From: Rheinheimera sp.
GTDB taxonomy: Bacteria; Pseudomonadota; Gammaproteobacteria; Enterobacterales; Alteromonadaceae
Assembly: GCF_030824435.1 (NCBI RefSeq)
Contig: NZ_JAVBXS010000015.1
Location: forward strand, 1-54,761
Direction of reading: 5' to 3'
Length of the DNA: 54,761 nt
The notes under the pieces are model-generated. The model saw only the letters and a list, made by a program, of their open reading frames with translations. It searched no databases and was not told the origin of the DNA. The position numbers and the translations under genes were made by a program. Position 1 is the first letter of the stretch, and the number at the start of each line of letters is the position of its first letter. Shown in pieces: positions 16,459 to 26,719 of the stretch.

Positions 16459-19296
16459 TTATTTTGCCAATAGCGGTTTTAAATATTGGCCGGTATAAGA
16501 TTTTTCACAGGCCGCCACTTGTTCCGGCGTGCCGGCAATTAAAATTTCACCGCCGCCGTTGCCCCCTTCTGGCCCTAAATCTACCACCCAGTCGGCAGTT
16601 TTCACCACGTCCAGGTTATGTTCTATCACCACTATGGTATTGCCGGCGTCACGCAGTTTATGCAGCACGTTTAACAGCTGCTGAATATCGTAAAAATGCA
16701 GGCCTGTGGTGGGTTCATCGAGGATATACAGCGTTTTGCCGGTATCACGTTTTGAAAGTTCCCGCGCCAGTTTGACCCTTTGGGCTTCACCACCGGAAAG
16801 TGTGGTGGCTGACTGACCAAGCCGGATATAGGTTAAACCCACATCCATCAGGGTTTTTAGTTTGCGAGCTATGGCCGGTATCGCTTCAAAATATTGATGT
16901 GCATCTTCTACCGTCATTTCCAGCACTTCGTGTATGTTTTTGCCTTTGTATTTCACTTCCAGCGTTTCACGGTTGTAACGTTTGCCTTTACACACATCAC
17001 AAGGCACATACACGTCGGGTAAAAAGTGCATTTCTACTTTAATCACACCGTCGCCCTGGCAGGCTTCACAACGACCGCCTTTGACGTTAAAGCTAAAACG
17101 CCCGACCTGATAACCGCGCGAACGGGCTTCCTGGGTGCCAGCGAATAAATCCCGCACTGCGGTAAAAATACCGGTGTAAGTGGCCGGATTTGAACGGGGC
17201 GTACGGCCAATCGGGCTCTGGTCAATATCCACACATTTATCAAAGTGCTCCAGGCCTTCAATAATACGGTGTGGCGCCGGGTCGTCACCCTCGCCTTTAT
17301 TCAGCACCTTATGCGCCACTCTAAACAAAGTGTCGTTAATTAAGGTGGATTTACCCGAACCTGACACGCCGGTAATACAGGTCATCACGCCAAAAGGTAT
17401 GGTTAAATCGACGTTTTTCAGGTTGTTGCCGCTGGCGCCTAACACCTTTAATTCTTTGCCTTTTTTACCCAGATGGCGTTTATCCGGCACTGCTATTTTA
17501 CGGCTGCCGGATAAATACTGGCCGGTCAAAGAATCTTTAGCCGCTTCAATATCGGCCAAAGTACCTTGCGCCACCACATAACCACCATGCACACCGGCGC
17601 CAGGGCCAATGTCGATAATATGGTCGGCCAAACGCACAGCGTCTTCGTCGTGCTCCACGACTATGACTGTGTTACCCAGGTCGCGCAGATGGGTTAAGGT
17701 GCCAAGTAACCTGTCGTTGTCGCGCTGATGTAAACCAATGGATGGTTCGTCCAGCACATACATCACCCCCACTAAACCGGCACCAATCTGGCTGGCCAGG
17801 CGGATACGTTGTGCTTCACCACCGGATAAAGTCTCGGCGCTTCTGGAGAGGTTGAGATAATTCAAACCAACGTTGACCAAAAACATCAGCCGATCCTGAA
17901 TTTCTTTGAGGATTTTTTCGGCAATTTGCGCCCGCTGACCGGTCAGGCTGAGCTTGCTGAAATACTGATGACAATCGCCAATGGATAATTCAACGATTTG
18001 TGGCAAGGTGGTTTTGCCAATAAATACATGGCGGGCTTCTTCGCGTAAACGTGAGCCGTCACATACCGGGCAACATTGACTGGCCAGATATTTGGATAAT
18101 TCTTCCCGTACAGCGTTGGATTCTGTTTCGTGATAACGCCGGTCCATATTGGGCAAAATGCCTTCAAACGGATGTTTGCGAAGTACGATGTCACCGCGGT
18201 CGTTCAGGTATTTAAACTCAATGTCTTTGCGGCCACTGCCGTTTAAAATGGCGTTTTGTTGTTCTTTTGTCAGGCTGCTAAAAGGCGCATCAACGTCAAA
18301 ACCATAATGTTCGGCCAGCGATTTTAACATCTGGAAATAATAAAAATTACGTTTGTCCCAGCCACGGATAGCGCCGCCAGACAAACTTAACTCACTGCTT
18401 ACAATAACCTTATTGGCATCAAAATATTGTTTGACGCCAAGGCCATCACAAGCCTGACAGGCGCCAGCCGGATTGTTAAAAGAAAACAAGCGCGGCTCAA
18501 GTTCGGCCATCGAATAACCACAGGTTGGACAGGCAAAGTTGGCGCTGAAAATCAGCTCTTCACTACTTTGGCCTGGTTCCACATCCATTGGTGCTACTTT
18601 GGCAATACCACCACTGAGTTCCAGCGCAGTTTCAAAACTTTCGGCCAGGCGCTGTTTAATGTCGTCGCGCACTTTAATACGGTCGATCACCACTTCGATG
18701 GTGTGTTTTTTATGCAGTTCGAGTTTTGGCGGATCAGACAAATCACAAATTTCGCCATTAATGCGTGCGCGGATATAACCCTGCGCCGCTAAGGTTTCCA
18801 GCGTTTTTACGTGTTCACCTTTACGCTCCTGCACCACAGGAGCCAGCACCATCAGCTTTGTGCCTTCAGGGAAAGCCACCACTTTATCCACCATTTCGCT
18901 GATGGTTTGGGCTGCTAAAGGTAAATCGTGGGTTGGGCAACGCGGCTCGCCAACCCGGGCAAATAATAACCGCAGATAATCGTAAATTTCGGTGATGGTA
19001 CCGACAGTGGAACGTGGGTTATGCGACGTTGATTTTTGCTCAATGGAAATAGCCGGTGATAAACCTTCGATATGATCAACATCAGGTTTTTCCATCAGAC
19101 TTAAAAACTGCCGCGCATAAGCTGACAAAGACTCGACATAACGACGCTGGCCTTCGGCGTACAAAGTATCAAAAGCCAAAGAGGATTTGCCGGAGCCGGA
19201 TAAACCTGTGATCACTATCAGTTTGTCACGGGGAATTTGCAGCGAAATGTTTTTTAAGTTGTGGGTGCGGGCACCCCGGATATCAATTTTGTCCAT
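16459..19296 (-). CDS. uvrA: Excinuclease ABC subunit UvrA
   Basis: The damage-recognition ATPase of nucleotide excision repair, 945 residues. ATG 19296 ([19 protein letters not shown]) is the family start; the open frame runs 58 codons further upstream but that part is not UvrA-like. Two ABC ATPase halves are visible with Walker [10 protein letters not shown] and [10 protein letters not shown], signatures [12 protein letters not shown] and [12 protein letters not shown], and zinc modules CPTCG...CQACDG and CEACQGDG...CDVCKGKR. The length equals that of E. coli UvrA (940). A LexA-type box lies upstream, consistent with SOS induction. Confidence 0.98.
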   Translation of the reverse strand: MDKIDIRGARTHNLKNISLQIPRDKLIVITGLSGSGKSSLAFDTLYAEGQRRYVESLSAYARQFLSLMEKPDVDHIEGLSPAISIEQKSTSHNPRSTVGTITEIYDYLRLLFARVGEPRCPTHDLPLAAQTISEMVDKVVAFPEGTKLMVLAPVVQERKGEHVKTLETLAAQGYIRARINGEICDLSDPPKLELHKKHTIEVVIDRIKVRDDIKQRLAESFETALELSGGIAKVAPMDVEPGQSSEELIFSANFACPTCGYSMAELEPRLFSFNNPAGACQACDGLGVKQYFDANKVIVSSELSLSGGAIRGWDKRNFYYFQMLKSLAEHYGFDVDAPFSSLTKEQQNAILNGSGRKDIEFKYLNDRGDIVLRKHPFEGILPNMDRRYHETESNAVREELSKYLASQCCPVCDGSRLREEARHVFIGKTTLPQIVELSIGDCHQYFSKLSLTGQRAQIAEKILKEIQDRLMFLVNVGLNYLNLSRSAETLSGGEAQRIRLASQIGAGLVGVMYVLDEPSIGLHQRDNDRLLGTLTHLRDLGNTVIVVEHDEDAVRLADHIIDIGPGAGVHGGYVVAQGTLADIEAAKDSLTGQYLSGSRKIAVPDKRHLGKKGKELKVLGASGNNLKNVDLTIPFGVMTCITGVSGSGKSTLINDTLFRVAHKVLNKGEGDDPAPHRIIEGLEHFDKCVDIDQSPIGRTPRSNPATYTGIFTAVRDLFAGTQEARSRGYQVGRFSFNVKGGRCEACQGDGVIKVEMHFLPDVYVPCDVCKGKRYNRETLEVKYKGKNIHEVLEMTVEDAHQYFEAIPAIARKLKTLMDVGLTYIRLGQSATTLSGGEAQRVKLARELSKRDTGKTLYILDEPTTGLHFYDIQQLLNVLHKLRDAGNTIVVIEHNLDVVKTADWVVDLGPEGGNGGGEILIAGTPEQVAACEKSYTGQYLKPLLAK

Positions 19297-19474
19297 CACA
19301 GTTCCGGTTAAGCGGCAAGCCAGGTTATGCAATAAGGCCAAAGTTGGCCTGGGGTTATCGATGTTTGTTGCGCTGAAAAAAGCAGTTGCCAATGAGTTTA
19401 TGTCAGCGGGCTGTTGCTGGATCAATTTCAGCCCAAATGATTTCACTGTGACGGCTAAACTGCACTGCAAGGCA

Positions 19475-19490
19475 CTGTATATAAATACAG
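19475..19490. promoter_or_regulatory. LexA (SOS) box upstream of uvrA
   Basis: CTGTATATAAATACAG fits the LexA consensus CTGT-N8-ACAG with an AT-rich centre. It sits about 180 bases upstream of the uvrA start. The distance is rather long, implying a leader of more than 100 bases or a promoter in the intervening sequence. Nothing else is visible in 19297-19603. Confidence 0.8.
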
Positions 19491-19603
19491 ATTTTTTGGC
19501 AAGGTAGAAAATAAATGCAGGCTGGGTTATTGCCGCAGCCTGTATGGGTTATTGCTATGGTGTTTTTAGTTATTGCAGTGGCGCTCTTAATTAAGCTGCA
19601 CTC

Positions 19604-19795
19604 TTAGTTAAGCTGCGCCTGGTAACCTGCTTCTTCCAAAGCGGCAATCACATCGGCAGGGTCTATTTCACTATGCACCTGCAAGGTCTGGGCTGGCAGG
19701 TCAATCTCAAACGCCAAATTAGCCTCCAGCTGATTTAATGCTTTGGTGATCAGGCTTACACAGTGGTTACAGGTCATAGTTTCAATTTTTAACAT
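19604..19795 (-). CDS. copZ: Copper chaperone, CopZ-like HMA protein
   Basis: A 63-residue single heavy-metal-associated domain; start MLKIETMTCNHC chosen at 19795 (a Met two codons upstream at 19801 is also possible). The CxxC metal site is TCNHC, followed by the expected beta-alpha-beta-beta-alpha-beta pattern ending EEAGYQAQLN. It carries Cu(I) to the CopA exporter encoded divergently. A CueR-type promoter sits upstream, so it is probably induced with copA by the same regulator. Confidence 0.9.
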   Translation of the reverse strand: MLKIETMTCNHCVSLITKALNQLEANLAFEIDLPAQTLQVHSEIDPADVIAALEEAGYQAQLN

Positions 19796-19890
19796 AAACA
19801 TCAGAATGTCCTTTTAGGGTTGCCGCGCACGGCAAGTTTAGCTTGTGGTCTGGTCTGGCTTGTTGCTGTATTTCAGCTGAGCCAGCGCAC

Positions 19891-19921
19891 AGTCTGCGGC
19901 TTGCCATCATGTGAAGGTCAA
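19891..19921 (-). promoter_or_regulatory. CueR-type promoter of copZ
   Basis: On the minus strand TTGACC (19916-19921) and CAGACT (19891-19896) are separated by exactly 19 bases, the over-long spacer diagnostic of MerR-family promoters. The spacer holds the dyad ACCTT..GGCAAG, like the copA operator opposite. Confidence 0.8.
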
Positions 19922-20026
19922 GGCTGTTTTAAACCTCCTGGTAAAATATCAGTGTTTGATGCTTTTTGTTGGTGCTATAGGCAACTCAGGGTTTTTTCAG
20001 CTGATGATGCTTTTTGAAATTCCTGC

Positions 20027-20057
20027 TTGACCTTGCCATGATGGCAAGCTTTAGCCT
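20027..20057 (+). promoter_or_regulatory. CueR-type promoter of copA
   Basis: TTGACC (20027-20032), a 19-base spacer TTGCCATGATGGCAAGCTT containing the dyad CTTGCCATgATGGCAAG, then TAGCCT (20052-20057). The layout and the ACCTTGCC half-site match the E. coli copA CueR operator. It lies 47 bases upstream of the copA start. Confidence 0.85.
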
Positions 20058-20103
20058 GTTGTTGCGTGTTAATTTCAGCTGTTGGCAACAAGGAGACAAA
20101 TCA

Positions 20104-22656
20104 ATGATGCGGTTACAAATTAAAGGCATGAGTTGTATGTCTTGTGTGGGCCGGGTGGAAAAAGCCCTGGCCAAAGTTGCGGGTGTCACTGCAGTTTCGG
20201 TCAATCTGGCCACTGAAACAGCCACTGTTGAAGGTGAGCAGCTCAGCGCTGCTGCTTTGCTAGAGGCCGTACAACAAGCCGGTTATCAGTTGCAGCTGAT
20301 TGAGCAACAAGTGGCTATAGCCGGTATGAGTTGTGCTTCTTGTGTTGGCCGGGTGGAAAAAGCACTTGCTGCATTGCCACAGGTGGTTAGCGTAAACGTA
20401 AATCTGGCGACAGAACGAGCGCAGTTGTCACTGCTTACTGCAGTGGACGATGCGGAACTTGCGGCAACACTTAAAAACGCCGGATATCAGCTGGCGTTGC
20501 CACAGCCTGGCACTGAAGCCAATCACCACAAAACGCAAAAGAACAGTCAAAACCAGCATTTCTGGCAAAAAGATAGCTGGCCGGTATTTGGCAGTGCATT
20601 GCTGAGCTTGCCTTTAGTGTTGCCGATGTTTTTGATGTTTTTTGCGTTTTGGTTTGATCTTGGGTCGGCCGATAGCTGGATGTTGCCGCCGGTCTGGCAA
20701 TTTTTGCTGGCAACACCTGTGCAGTTTTATTTTGGTGCCCGTTTTTACCGTGCGGCCTGGGGGGCGCTCAAAGCCAAAACCGGCAATATGGATTTATTGG
20801 TGTCTATTGGCACCAGTGCCGCTTATTTTTTAAGTGTGTATTTATGGTGGGATTTTACTCAAAGTGGCCATCAGGCTCATGGTATGGCCATGCCTCATCT
20901 GTATTTTGAAAGCAGTGCCGCTGTGCTTAGTCTGGTGTTGTTGGGTAAGTATCTGGAACATAAAGCCAAACAACACACCACAGATGCACTGCGTGCGTTG
21001 GAAAATTTACAACCTGCAATGGCCTGGGTATGGCAAGCCGACACTGCTGCAGGCCAGCCTCCACTGGTTGCCAACCAAGACGACAGCACAAGGGCGGCAC
21101 CAACAACCCGGGCAGAACCTGCGCACAACAACACAACAGCAGGTGGCTGGTTTGAGCGGGCGGCAGCCTTGGTGAACAAAGGTGATTTAGTTTTAGTCAA
21201 ACCAGGTGAAAGAGTGCCGGTGGATGGTCTGGTTGAGCTTGGCAGCAGCCATGTCGACGAAGCTTTGATCAGCGGTGAAAGTGTGCCGCTGACGAAAAAT
21301 CCCGGCAGCAAAGTGACTGGTGGTTCGGTCAATCTGGATGGGGTGCTGCATATCCGTGCCACTGCTGTAGGTGCTGAATCGACCTTGTCGCGTATTATCC
21401 GGCTGGTGGAGCAGGCGCAGGGCGCCAAAGCACCGGTGCAGGCTTTGGTAGATAAAGTCAGTGCTGTGTTTGTGCCTGTTGTGGTGCTGATTGCCTTCGT
21501 AACTTTGTTTGGTTTTGGCTTGCTGGCCGGTGACTGGGTGCAGGGTATTTTAAATGCGGTTGCCGTGCTGGTGATTGCTTGTCCTTGTGCCCTGGGTCTG
21601 GCAACGCCAGCCGCTATTATGGCTGGCACAGGCACTGCGGCGAAATTCGGCATTTTAATTAAAAATGCGGTGGCGCTGGAGCAAGCTAAAAAAGTCACTT
21701 TAGTGGTGTTTGATAAAACCGGCACCCTGACCCAAGGCAAACCTGTGGTGCAACAGCTGCAGGCCTTTGCTTGCACTGAACAACAAGCAGCTTTGTGGGC
21801 CGCATCTTTACAACAACAAAGTGAACATCCGTTAGCGCGTGCTGTGCTGAATGACGCAGCGCAACAACAGCTGCAGTTATTGCCGGTATCAAAGGTGCAG
21901 GTAGTTGCAGGCCGCGGTATTAAGGGTGAAGTGGACGGCCGTACATTTTTGATGGGCAGTGGCGGCTGGCTGACAGAGCTTGGGTTGACGTTACCAGTTG
22001 ATTTAATTGCCATTGAAGGTGCTTCAGTGTCCTGGTTGGCCGAACAACAAGGCAGCAGATATCAGCTTATCGCACTGTATTGTTTTATTGATCAAGCCAA
22101 AGTCGGTGCAAAAGCAGCAGTGGCCGCTTTACAACAACAAGGGATCAAGGTGGCTATGTTGACCGGTGACAGCAATGCCAGCGCCCGCTATACCGCAACA
22201 CAGCTCGGGCTAAGCGAGTTTCGGGCTGAGATGTTGCCCGGTGATAAAGCCAAAGTGGTGCAGCAATTTCAGCAGCAGGGTGAAGTGGTGGCCATGGTGG
22301 GTGACGGTATTAATGACGCACCAGCGCTGGCACAAGCCGATTTAGGTATTGCCATGGCGACAGGCACCGAAGTGGCGGTCAGTGCAGCTGCCATGACCTT
22401 AATGCGCGGCGAGCCGGCGCTGGTCAGTGCTGCCCTTGAAATTTCGCGACAAAGTTATCGTAAAATTCAGCAAAACTTATTTTGGGCTTTTATTTTTAAC
22501 AGTCTGGGTATTCCGCTGGCGGCTATGGGTTATCTCAGCCCTGTGATAGCAGGTGCAGCTATGGCGGGCAGCAGTTTATTTGTGATTAGCAATGCGCTGT
22601 TATTACAAGGCTGGCGACCCAAAACTTTGCCACAACAGCAACAGGAGGCAAGATGA
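20104..22656 (+). CDS. copA: Cu(I)-exporting P-type ATPase CopA
   Basis: An 850-residue P1B-1 ATPase. The ATG at 20104 follows AAGGAG and lies just past the CueR promoter, so the longer frame from 20014 (which would start inside the promoter) is rejected. Two HMA domains (GMSCMSC and GMSCASC) are followed by eight helices with the copper-transport motif [10 protein letters not shown], the phosphorylation site DKTGTLTQ, the nucleotide domain HP motif (SEHPLARA) and [11 protein letters not shown] low-complexity insert with T/A/Q/P residues (about 340-370) lies in the actuator region. It exports Cu(I) to the periplasm. It overlaps cueR by four bases. Confidence 0.97.
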   Translation: MMRLQIKGMSCMSCVGRVEKALAKVAGVTAVSVNLATETATVEGEQLSAAALLEAVQQAGYQLQLIEQQVAIAGMSCASCVGRVEKALAALPQVVSVNVNLATERAQLSLLTAVDDAELAATLKNAGYQLALPQPGTEANHHKTQKNSQNQHFWQKDSWPVFGSALLSLPLVLPMFLMFFAFWFDLGSADSWMLPPVWQFLLATPVQFYFGARFYRAAWGALKAKTGNMDLLVSIGTSAAYFLSVYLWWDFTQSGHQAHGMAMPHLYFESSAAVLSLVLLGKYLEHKAKQHTTDALRALENLQPAMAWVWQADTAAGQPPLVANQDDSTRAAPTTRAEPAHNNTTAGGWFERAAALVNKGDLVLVKPGERVPVDGLVELGSSHVDEALISGESVPLTKNPGSKVTGGSVNLDGVLHIRATAVGAESTLSRIIRLVEQAQGAKAPVQALVDKVSAVFVPVVVLIAFVTLFGFGLLAGDWVQGILNAVAVLVIACPCALGLATPAAIMAGTGTAAKFGILIKNAVALEQAKKVTLVVFDKTGTLTQGKPVVQQLQAFACTEQQAALWAASLQQQSEHPLARAVLNDAAQQQLQLLPVSKVQVVAGRGIKGEVDGRTFLMGSGGWLTELGLTLPVDLIAIEGASVSWLAEQQGSRYQLIALYCFIDQAKVGAKAAVAALQQQGIKVAMLTGDSNASARYTATQLGLSEFRAEMLPGDKAKVVQQFQQQGEVVAMVGDGINDAPALAQADLGIAMATGTEVAVSAAAMTLMRGEPALVSAALEISRQSYRKIQQNLFWAFIFNSLGIPLAAMGYLSPVIAGAAMAGSSLFVISNALLLQGWRPKTLPQQQQEAR

Positions 22657-23063
22657 GTACTTCAAGCTTGCTGACCATAGGTCAGGCATCGGCCCAGAGT
22701 GGTGTTTCAGCCAAAATGATCCGCCATTACGAAGAGTTGGGCTTAGTGACAAGCGCACGCACAGCTGCCGGTTACCGGCTTTATAACTCGCAGCAGCTGC
22801 AGCAGTTGGCGTTTATCCGTAAAGCGCGGGATTTAGGTTTTTCCAGCCACCGTATTAAAGAGCTGTTGTTATTGTGGCAAAACCCGGCGCGGCCAAGCCG
22901 CGAAGTGAAACAGCTGGCAAATCAGCATCTGGCTGAAATATCAGCCAAAATTGACCAGCTGCAACAAATGCAGTTGTTGTTGCAACAACTGGCAGACGCT
23001 TGTGACGGCAATGATGCCCCCCATTGTGCCATTTTGGCGGCATTGCAGCAGGACAAGCAGTAA
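22653..23063 (+). CDS. cueR: MerR-family copper regulator CueR
   Basis: A 136-residue MerR-family activator. The N-terminal winged helix ([24 protein letters not shown]) is followed by a long dimerisation helix and a metal loop with C117 and C125 ([10 protein letters not shown]), the spacing of CueR. It forms an operon with copA (ATGA overlap) and has the AGGAGG Shine-Dalgarno inside copA's last codons. It should act at the two 19-base-spacer promoters between copZ and copA, so it would also control its own synthesis. CueR over other MerR members is supported by the copper context. Confidence 0.92.
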   Translation: MSTSSLLTIGQASAQSGVSAKMIRHYEELGLVTSARTAAGYRLYNSQQLQQLAFIRKARDLGFSSHRIKELLLLWQNPARPSREVKQLANQHLAEISAKIDQLQQMQLLLQQLADACDGNDAPHCAILAALQQDKQ

Positions 23064-23092
23064 TAAGCTTTATTCCGGGGAGGGGCTGACCT

Positions 23093-23758
23093 TCACAGCC
23101 GCTGTTGCAGATAGCGGCTTAACCAATAATCCAGACTAAAATAACGGCCGCCCCCCAGCTGCGACAGACTTAACAACATCAATAAATAAGTACTGGCAAA
23201 CTCAATACCGTTGTTGAGGATCACCAGTTTGCCACTCGACGTCAGCCATTGGTAATCGCCATGTTGTTGCAAAATGGCATTGGCTGCTGCCAGTTTTTCC
23301 GGTGCTGCCAGCACCCGCTCGTTATACAACAAGGTGCCGTCAGCCAGCCAGCTATTGGCATCGGCCACCGCCAACCAGCCATAAGGGGCGTGCACCGCTA
23401 CTATAGCCACCAGCATAGTAACAATCAGCGGCAGGCAAACCAGCCGTGTGAACAAACCAAACAACAATAACAAAGCACCGCCAAGTTCAGCCGCTATTGC
23501 AGCAACTGCCATTAGCTCAGGCCATGGCAGCCCAAGGCCCCAGTCGGGGTTGCCAAACCAGGCCACAGTGTCGGCAAAATGTTGATATTTTTGCCAACCC
23601 GCCTGAGCTAACACAGGTGCCAGATATAACCGCAATAACAAAGGCACCAGAGCGCCAGCCAGAGGTAAAGGCAGCAGCCGCTGTTGCAGCTGTTGGTAAC
23701 AACAATAAATTTTATTTAAAAACACAAGCAGGCTCCTGTGGCTGATGTTCAGCGGCAT
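23093..23758 (-). CDS. DoxX family membrane protein
   Basis: A 221-residue protein of the DoxX/TQO small-subunit-like family. After a short N-terminal helix there are four core hydrophobic segments, with LLLRLYLAPVLAQAGWQKY, AAIAAELGGALLLLFGLFTRL and a variable loop ANSWLADGTLLYNE. Members associate with redox processes or are of unknown function. It is convergent with cueR (29-base gap) and divergent from the diguanylate cyclase. Nothing in context fixes a role. Confidence 0.8.
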   Translation of the reverse strand: MPLNISHRSLLVFLNKIYCCYQQLQQRLLPLPLAGALVPLLLRLYLAPVLAQAGWQKYQHFADTVAWFGNPDWGLGLPWPELMAVAAIAAELGGALLLLFGLFTRLVCLPLIVTMLVAIVAVHAPYGWLAVADANSWLADGTLLYNERVLAAPEKLAAANAILQQHGDYQWLTSSGKLVILNNGIEFASTYLLMLLSLSQLGGGRYFSLDYWLSRYLQQRL

Positions 23759-23872
23759 AAGCCAATAGAACGGTGTGGCGCTGATTTTCTTTCAGCGCAG
23801 TTGTGGTTGGTTTGCATTGTGTTGCGGCTAAGACTAACCTCGGCTGATGAAAGTAGTTTTTTATGCCTGCCT

Positions 23873-24997
23873 ATGACAGCTGAACAAATTTACATTCTTG
23901 GCATGACGCAGCTGGCGCTGGTGTTTTTTTTGGCCTGTTATCGCTTGCGTGGTCAACCCCAAACTGCCGGCAGCCTGGTTTTTTTGCAGCTGGCATTTTT
24001 AGCTGACACTATCAGCTGGTTGTTTTATCTGTGGCCTGAATCTGTGGCTGCAGTGGTGCTTTCCAACGTCTTTTCTTGTGTCAATTTATGGTTAATTGCT
24101 GCTTTTGCCATACGCCGCTCTGCGTTAAAGCTGCCGCTGTTCTGGCTGGGAAGCGGTTTTTTGCTGCATGCCTTCTGGTACAGCTATTTTGCCGTCGTGA
24201 AACAACAACATTTTGTCTGGCATGGTCAAACGGTGGCAACCTTAGTGGTGCTGGTACCTGTGATACTTCTGATGTTATGGCATAAACCAGAGCGCACCCG
24301 CTCTGACTTCTGGTTTGCGCTGACGCTGATGGTGTGGGTGCTGGTGGTACTGATACGTTCTTTGTTATTGCTGCTGGCGCCAGACTGGTTATTGTCGGGT
24401 CAGTTGGTGACTCAAGCTATTTGGCCAGGCGTGATGGCTGCTTATGCGGTTTTTGCCCTGACCGGTTATCTGGAAGAAAGTCAGCTGCAACTTAAAGGTG
24501 AAGCAACCCATGACCCTTTAACCGCTTTGTTAAATCGCCGTGGTTTTTCCGAAGCTGTTAATGCAAAACTAACAGTGCTGGCAACACAACAACGGCCAGC
24601 GGCGTTGTTAATGATGGATCTGGATTATTTTAAACAAATTAATGACCAGTTTGGTCATGACATGGGTGATGAAGTGCTGATTGCCGTGGCCAATACCCTG
24701 CAACAACAACTTAAACCGACGCAGTTATTGGCACGTTTTGGTGGTGAAGAGTTTTTATTATTTTTACCTGAACATAATGCTGCTCAGGCACAGTCAGTGG
24801 CACAACAACTGATGTTGGCAATGGCAGCTTTAAAGGTGCCACAGTTGCCCGCTTCCGGCCGGTCCTTGTCTTTGAGTATTGGCATTGCGATCTTTGGCCC
24901 GGATTATGATTTATCCCACCAGTTAAAAAATGCCGATTTAGCCATGTATCAGGCCAAACAAAATGGCCGCTGCCGGGTAGAGTTGGCCGCCGGCTGA
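23873..24997 (+). CDS. Membrane-bound diguanylate cyclase (GGDEF)
   Basis: A 374-residue protein. The start at 23873 (MTAEQIYILGMTQLALVFF) is preferred over the 23738 frame, which would overlap the DoxX promoter and put non-membrane sequence first. Six or seven hydrophobic helices fill residues 8-200, then a GGDEF domain (about 210-372) with DPLTALLNRRGF, MDLDYFKQINDQFGHDMGD and active site RFGGEEF. It makes cyclic di-GMP from two GTP. The RxxD inhibitory I-site is absent before the active loop (LKPTQLLARF), so product inhibition at that site is not expected. The sensory input is membrane-derived and unknown. Confidence 0.9.
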   Translation: MTAEQIYILGMTQLALVFFLACYRLRGQPQTAGSLVFLQLAFLADTISWLFYLWPESVAAVVLSNVFSCVNLWLIAAFAIRRSALKLPLFWLGSGFLLHAFWYSYFAVVKQQHFVWHGQTVATLVVLVPVILLMLWHKPERTRSDFWFALTLMVWVLVVLIRSLLLLLAPDWLLSGQLVTQAIWPGVMAAYAVFALTGYLEESQLQLKGEATHDPLTALLNRRGFSEAVNAKLTVLATQQRPAALLMMDLDYFKQINDQFGHDMGDEVLIAVANTLQQQLKPTQLLARFGGEEFLLFLPEHNAAQAQSVAQQLMLAMAALKVPQLPASGRSLSLSIGIAIFGPDYDLSHQLKNADLAMYQAKQNGRCRVELAAG

Positions 24998-25101
24998 TTC
25001 TGTGATTGCCATACCCGCATAACGCAGTGCTGTGCTACAATGCCGCCCTTTTGTACCGGCCGCCTTCCGTTGGCCGGTGTCCAGCACGAGATAAAAGATT
25101 C

Positions 25102-26496
25102 ATGCAACAGTTAACCGCACTGGAACGGCGCACCGCCATCTCGCTGGCGCTGGTGTTTGCTTTTCGGATGTTAGGCTTGTTTATGCTGATCCCGGTTTTT
25201 GCTATTTATGGCAAAGATTTGATTGGCTTTTCACCGTTGTGGATTGGCCTCGCCATTGGCGCTTATGGTTTAACTCAGGCTATTTTGCAAATTCCGATGG
25301 GTTGGTTGTCAGACCGCTGGGGCCGCCATCAGGTGATGTTATTGGGCCTGACTTTGTTTGCTATAGGTTCAGTGGTTTCGGCTTTGGCTGATTCTGTTTA
25401 TATGGTGACTTTTGGCCGGGTGTTGCAAGGCATGGGCGCTATTTCCGGTGCTGTGCTGGCGCTGGCGGCCGATTTAACCCGCGAAGAACAAAGGCCCAAA
25501 GTGATGGCGGTGATAGGCGCCACTATTGGTCTTTCTTTTGCAGTGGCCATGATAGCCGGGCCTTTAATAGCAGCTGCTGCCGGTTTGCAGGGCATTTTTT
25601 GGTTTACCGCAATATTGGCTTTTTGTGGTGTGCTGATTGTCAGTTTTTTAGTGCCTAAAGCGGCGCAGCAGGCCAGTGAAAGTGAAGCTTTGGCCAAACC
25701 AGGTTTTATTCTGGATTTGTTTAAACATCCGCAGTTATTACAACTGACAGCAGGTGTGTTGATTTTACATCTGATGCTGACGGCAGTGTTTGTGGTGGTG
25801 CCGCAGCAACTGTTAAGTCAGCAGTTATTGTCGGAACAACATTGGCAAGTGTATTTACCTGTGCTGCTGGGCGCTTTTGTGCTGATGGTGCCGATGATGA
25901 TGTTTGCCATGCGTAAACAACAGGAAAAAGGCTACTTTTTATTTGCCGTTGGCTTGCTGGTTGTTAGTTTATTGTTAATGCTTGGTGGTGTGCAGTTGTG
26001 GCTGACCATCACAGCGCTGCTGTTGTTTTTTGTTGCTTTTAACTATTTAGAAGCCAGTATGCCGGCGCTGGTGTCGCGGATAGCACCAGCCGGACAAAAA
26101 GGCACCGCCATGGGTATTTATGCCAGCGCACAGTTTTTTGGTGCTTTCCTTGGTGGTGTGATTGGTGGTTCTGTTTCAGGGAATTTTGGCCTTTCTGCCG
26201 TGTTTGCTGTTGCCGCCGGAATTGGTTTAATATGGCTGGCGATTGCCCGCTTTATGGTGGTACCAGCAAGAGCACAACGGCTGACATTTGCCGTGGTGGT
26301 GCCTGATGAACAAACGGCAAAACATTATGCCACGCTGCTTAGCAAAGTCGCAGGCGTGCAGGAAGCCACAGTGGTACTGGCAGAACAACGTTGTTATTTA
26401 AAGGTCGCGCAAGGTGCTTTTGATTTAACACAAGCACAGGACTTATTGGCAACTGGTGCAGTTCAGACCGGTGTTGCCAAAAACGAAGACGCTTGA
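25102..26496 (+). CDS. yajR: YajR-like MFS transporter
   Basis: A 464-residue major facilitator with twelve helices. Motif A is visible as GWLSDRWGRHQVM and motif C-like sequence as GPLIAAAAGLQGIFW. A C-terminal soluble ferredoxin-like domain of about 65 residues (RLTFAVVVPDEQTAKHYATL to LATGAVQTG) matches the YAM domain of E. coli YajR, and the length is close to it (454). ATG 25102 is preferred to the 25006 frame. Its substrate is unknown for the family. It lies between the repair gene uvrA region and ssb, a usual order in this part of the gammaproteobacteria. Confidence 0.82.
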   Translation: MQQLTALERRTAISLALVFAFRMLGLFMLIPVFAIYGKDLIGFSPLWIGLAIGAYGLTQAILQIPMGWLSDRWGRHQVMLLGLTLFAIGSVVSALADSVYMVTFGRVLQGMGAISGAVLALAADLTREEQRPKVMAVIGATIGLSFAVAMIAGPLIAAAAGLQGIFWFTAILAFCGVLIVSFLVPKAAQQASESEALAKPGFILDLFKHPQLLQLTAGVLILHLMLTAVFVVVPQQLLSQQLLSEQHWQVYLPVLLGAFVLMVPMMMFAMRKQQEKGYFLFAVGLLVVSLLLMLGGVQLWLTITALLLFFVAFNYLEASMPALVSRIAPAGQKGTAMGIYASAQFFGAFLGGVIGGSVSGNFGLSAVFAVAAGIGLIWLAIARFMVVPARAQRLTFAVVVPDEQTAKHYATLLSKVAGVQEATVVLAEQRCYLKVAQGAFDLTQAQDLLATGAVQTGVAKNEDA

Positions 26497-26719
26497 CCCG
26501 GTGGCTGTTGCCACCAAAAAAGAATGACTTTTTGTGTGTTGATGTCTGATCCGGTAACGGCTTTACCACTCAGGCAGCAAGGCGCAGAACAAATCAGATA
26601 AAAGCTCAAACTGAACCACTCTGGTCGTTATGTCAGGCCGGTATATCAAGCCGGTGCTGCGCTACAACTTTAGTTGCCGCAGCCGTTATTCAGTCTATTA
26701 ATCAGAAGGTAACACTATC

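Noticed and set aside
16056-16775. 239-codon frame antisense to uvrA's 3' end
   Set aside because: It mirrors the UvrA coding strand and the small upstream gene; composition is typical of antisense frames.
20895-22013. 372-codon frame antisense to copA
   Set aside because: copA motifs are all in the other frame; this is a Ser/Thr/Ala-rich shadow from a GC-biased codon position.
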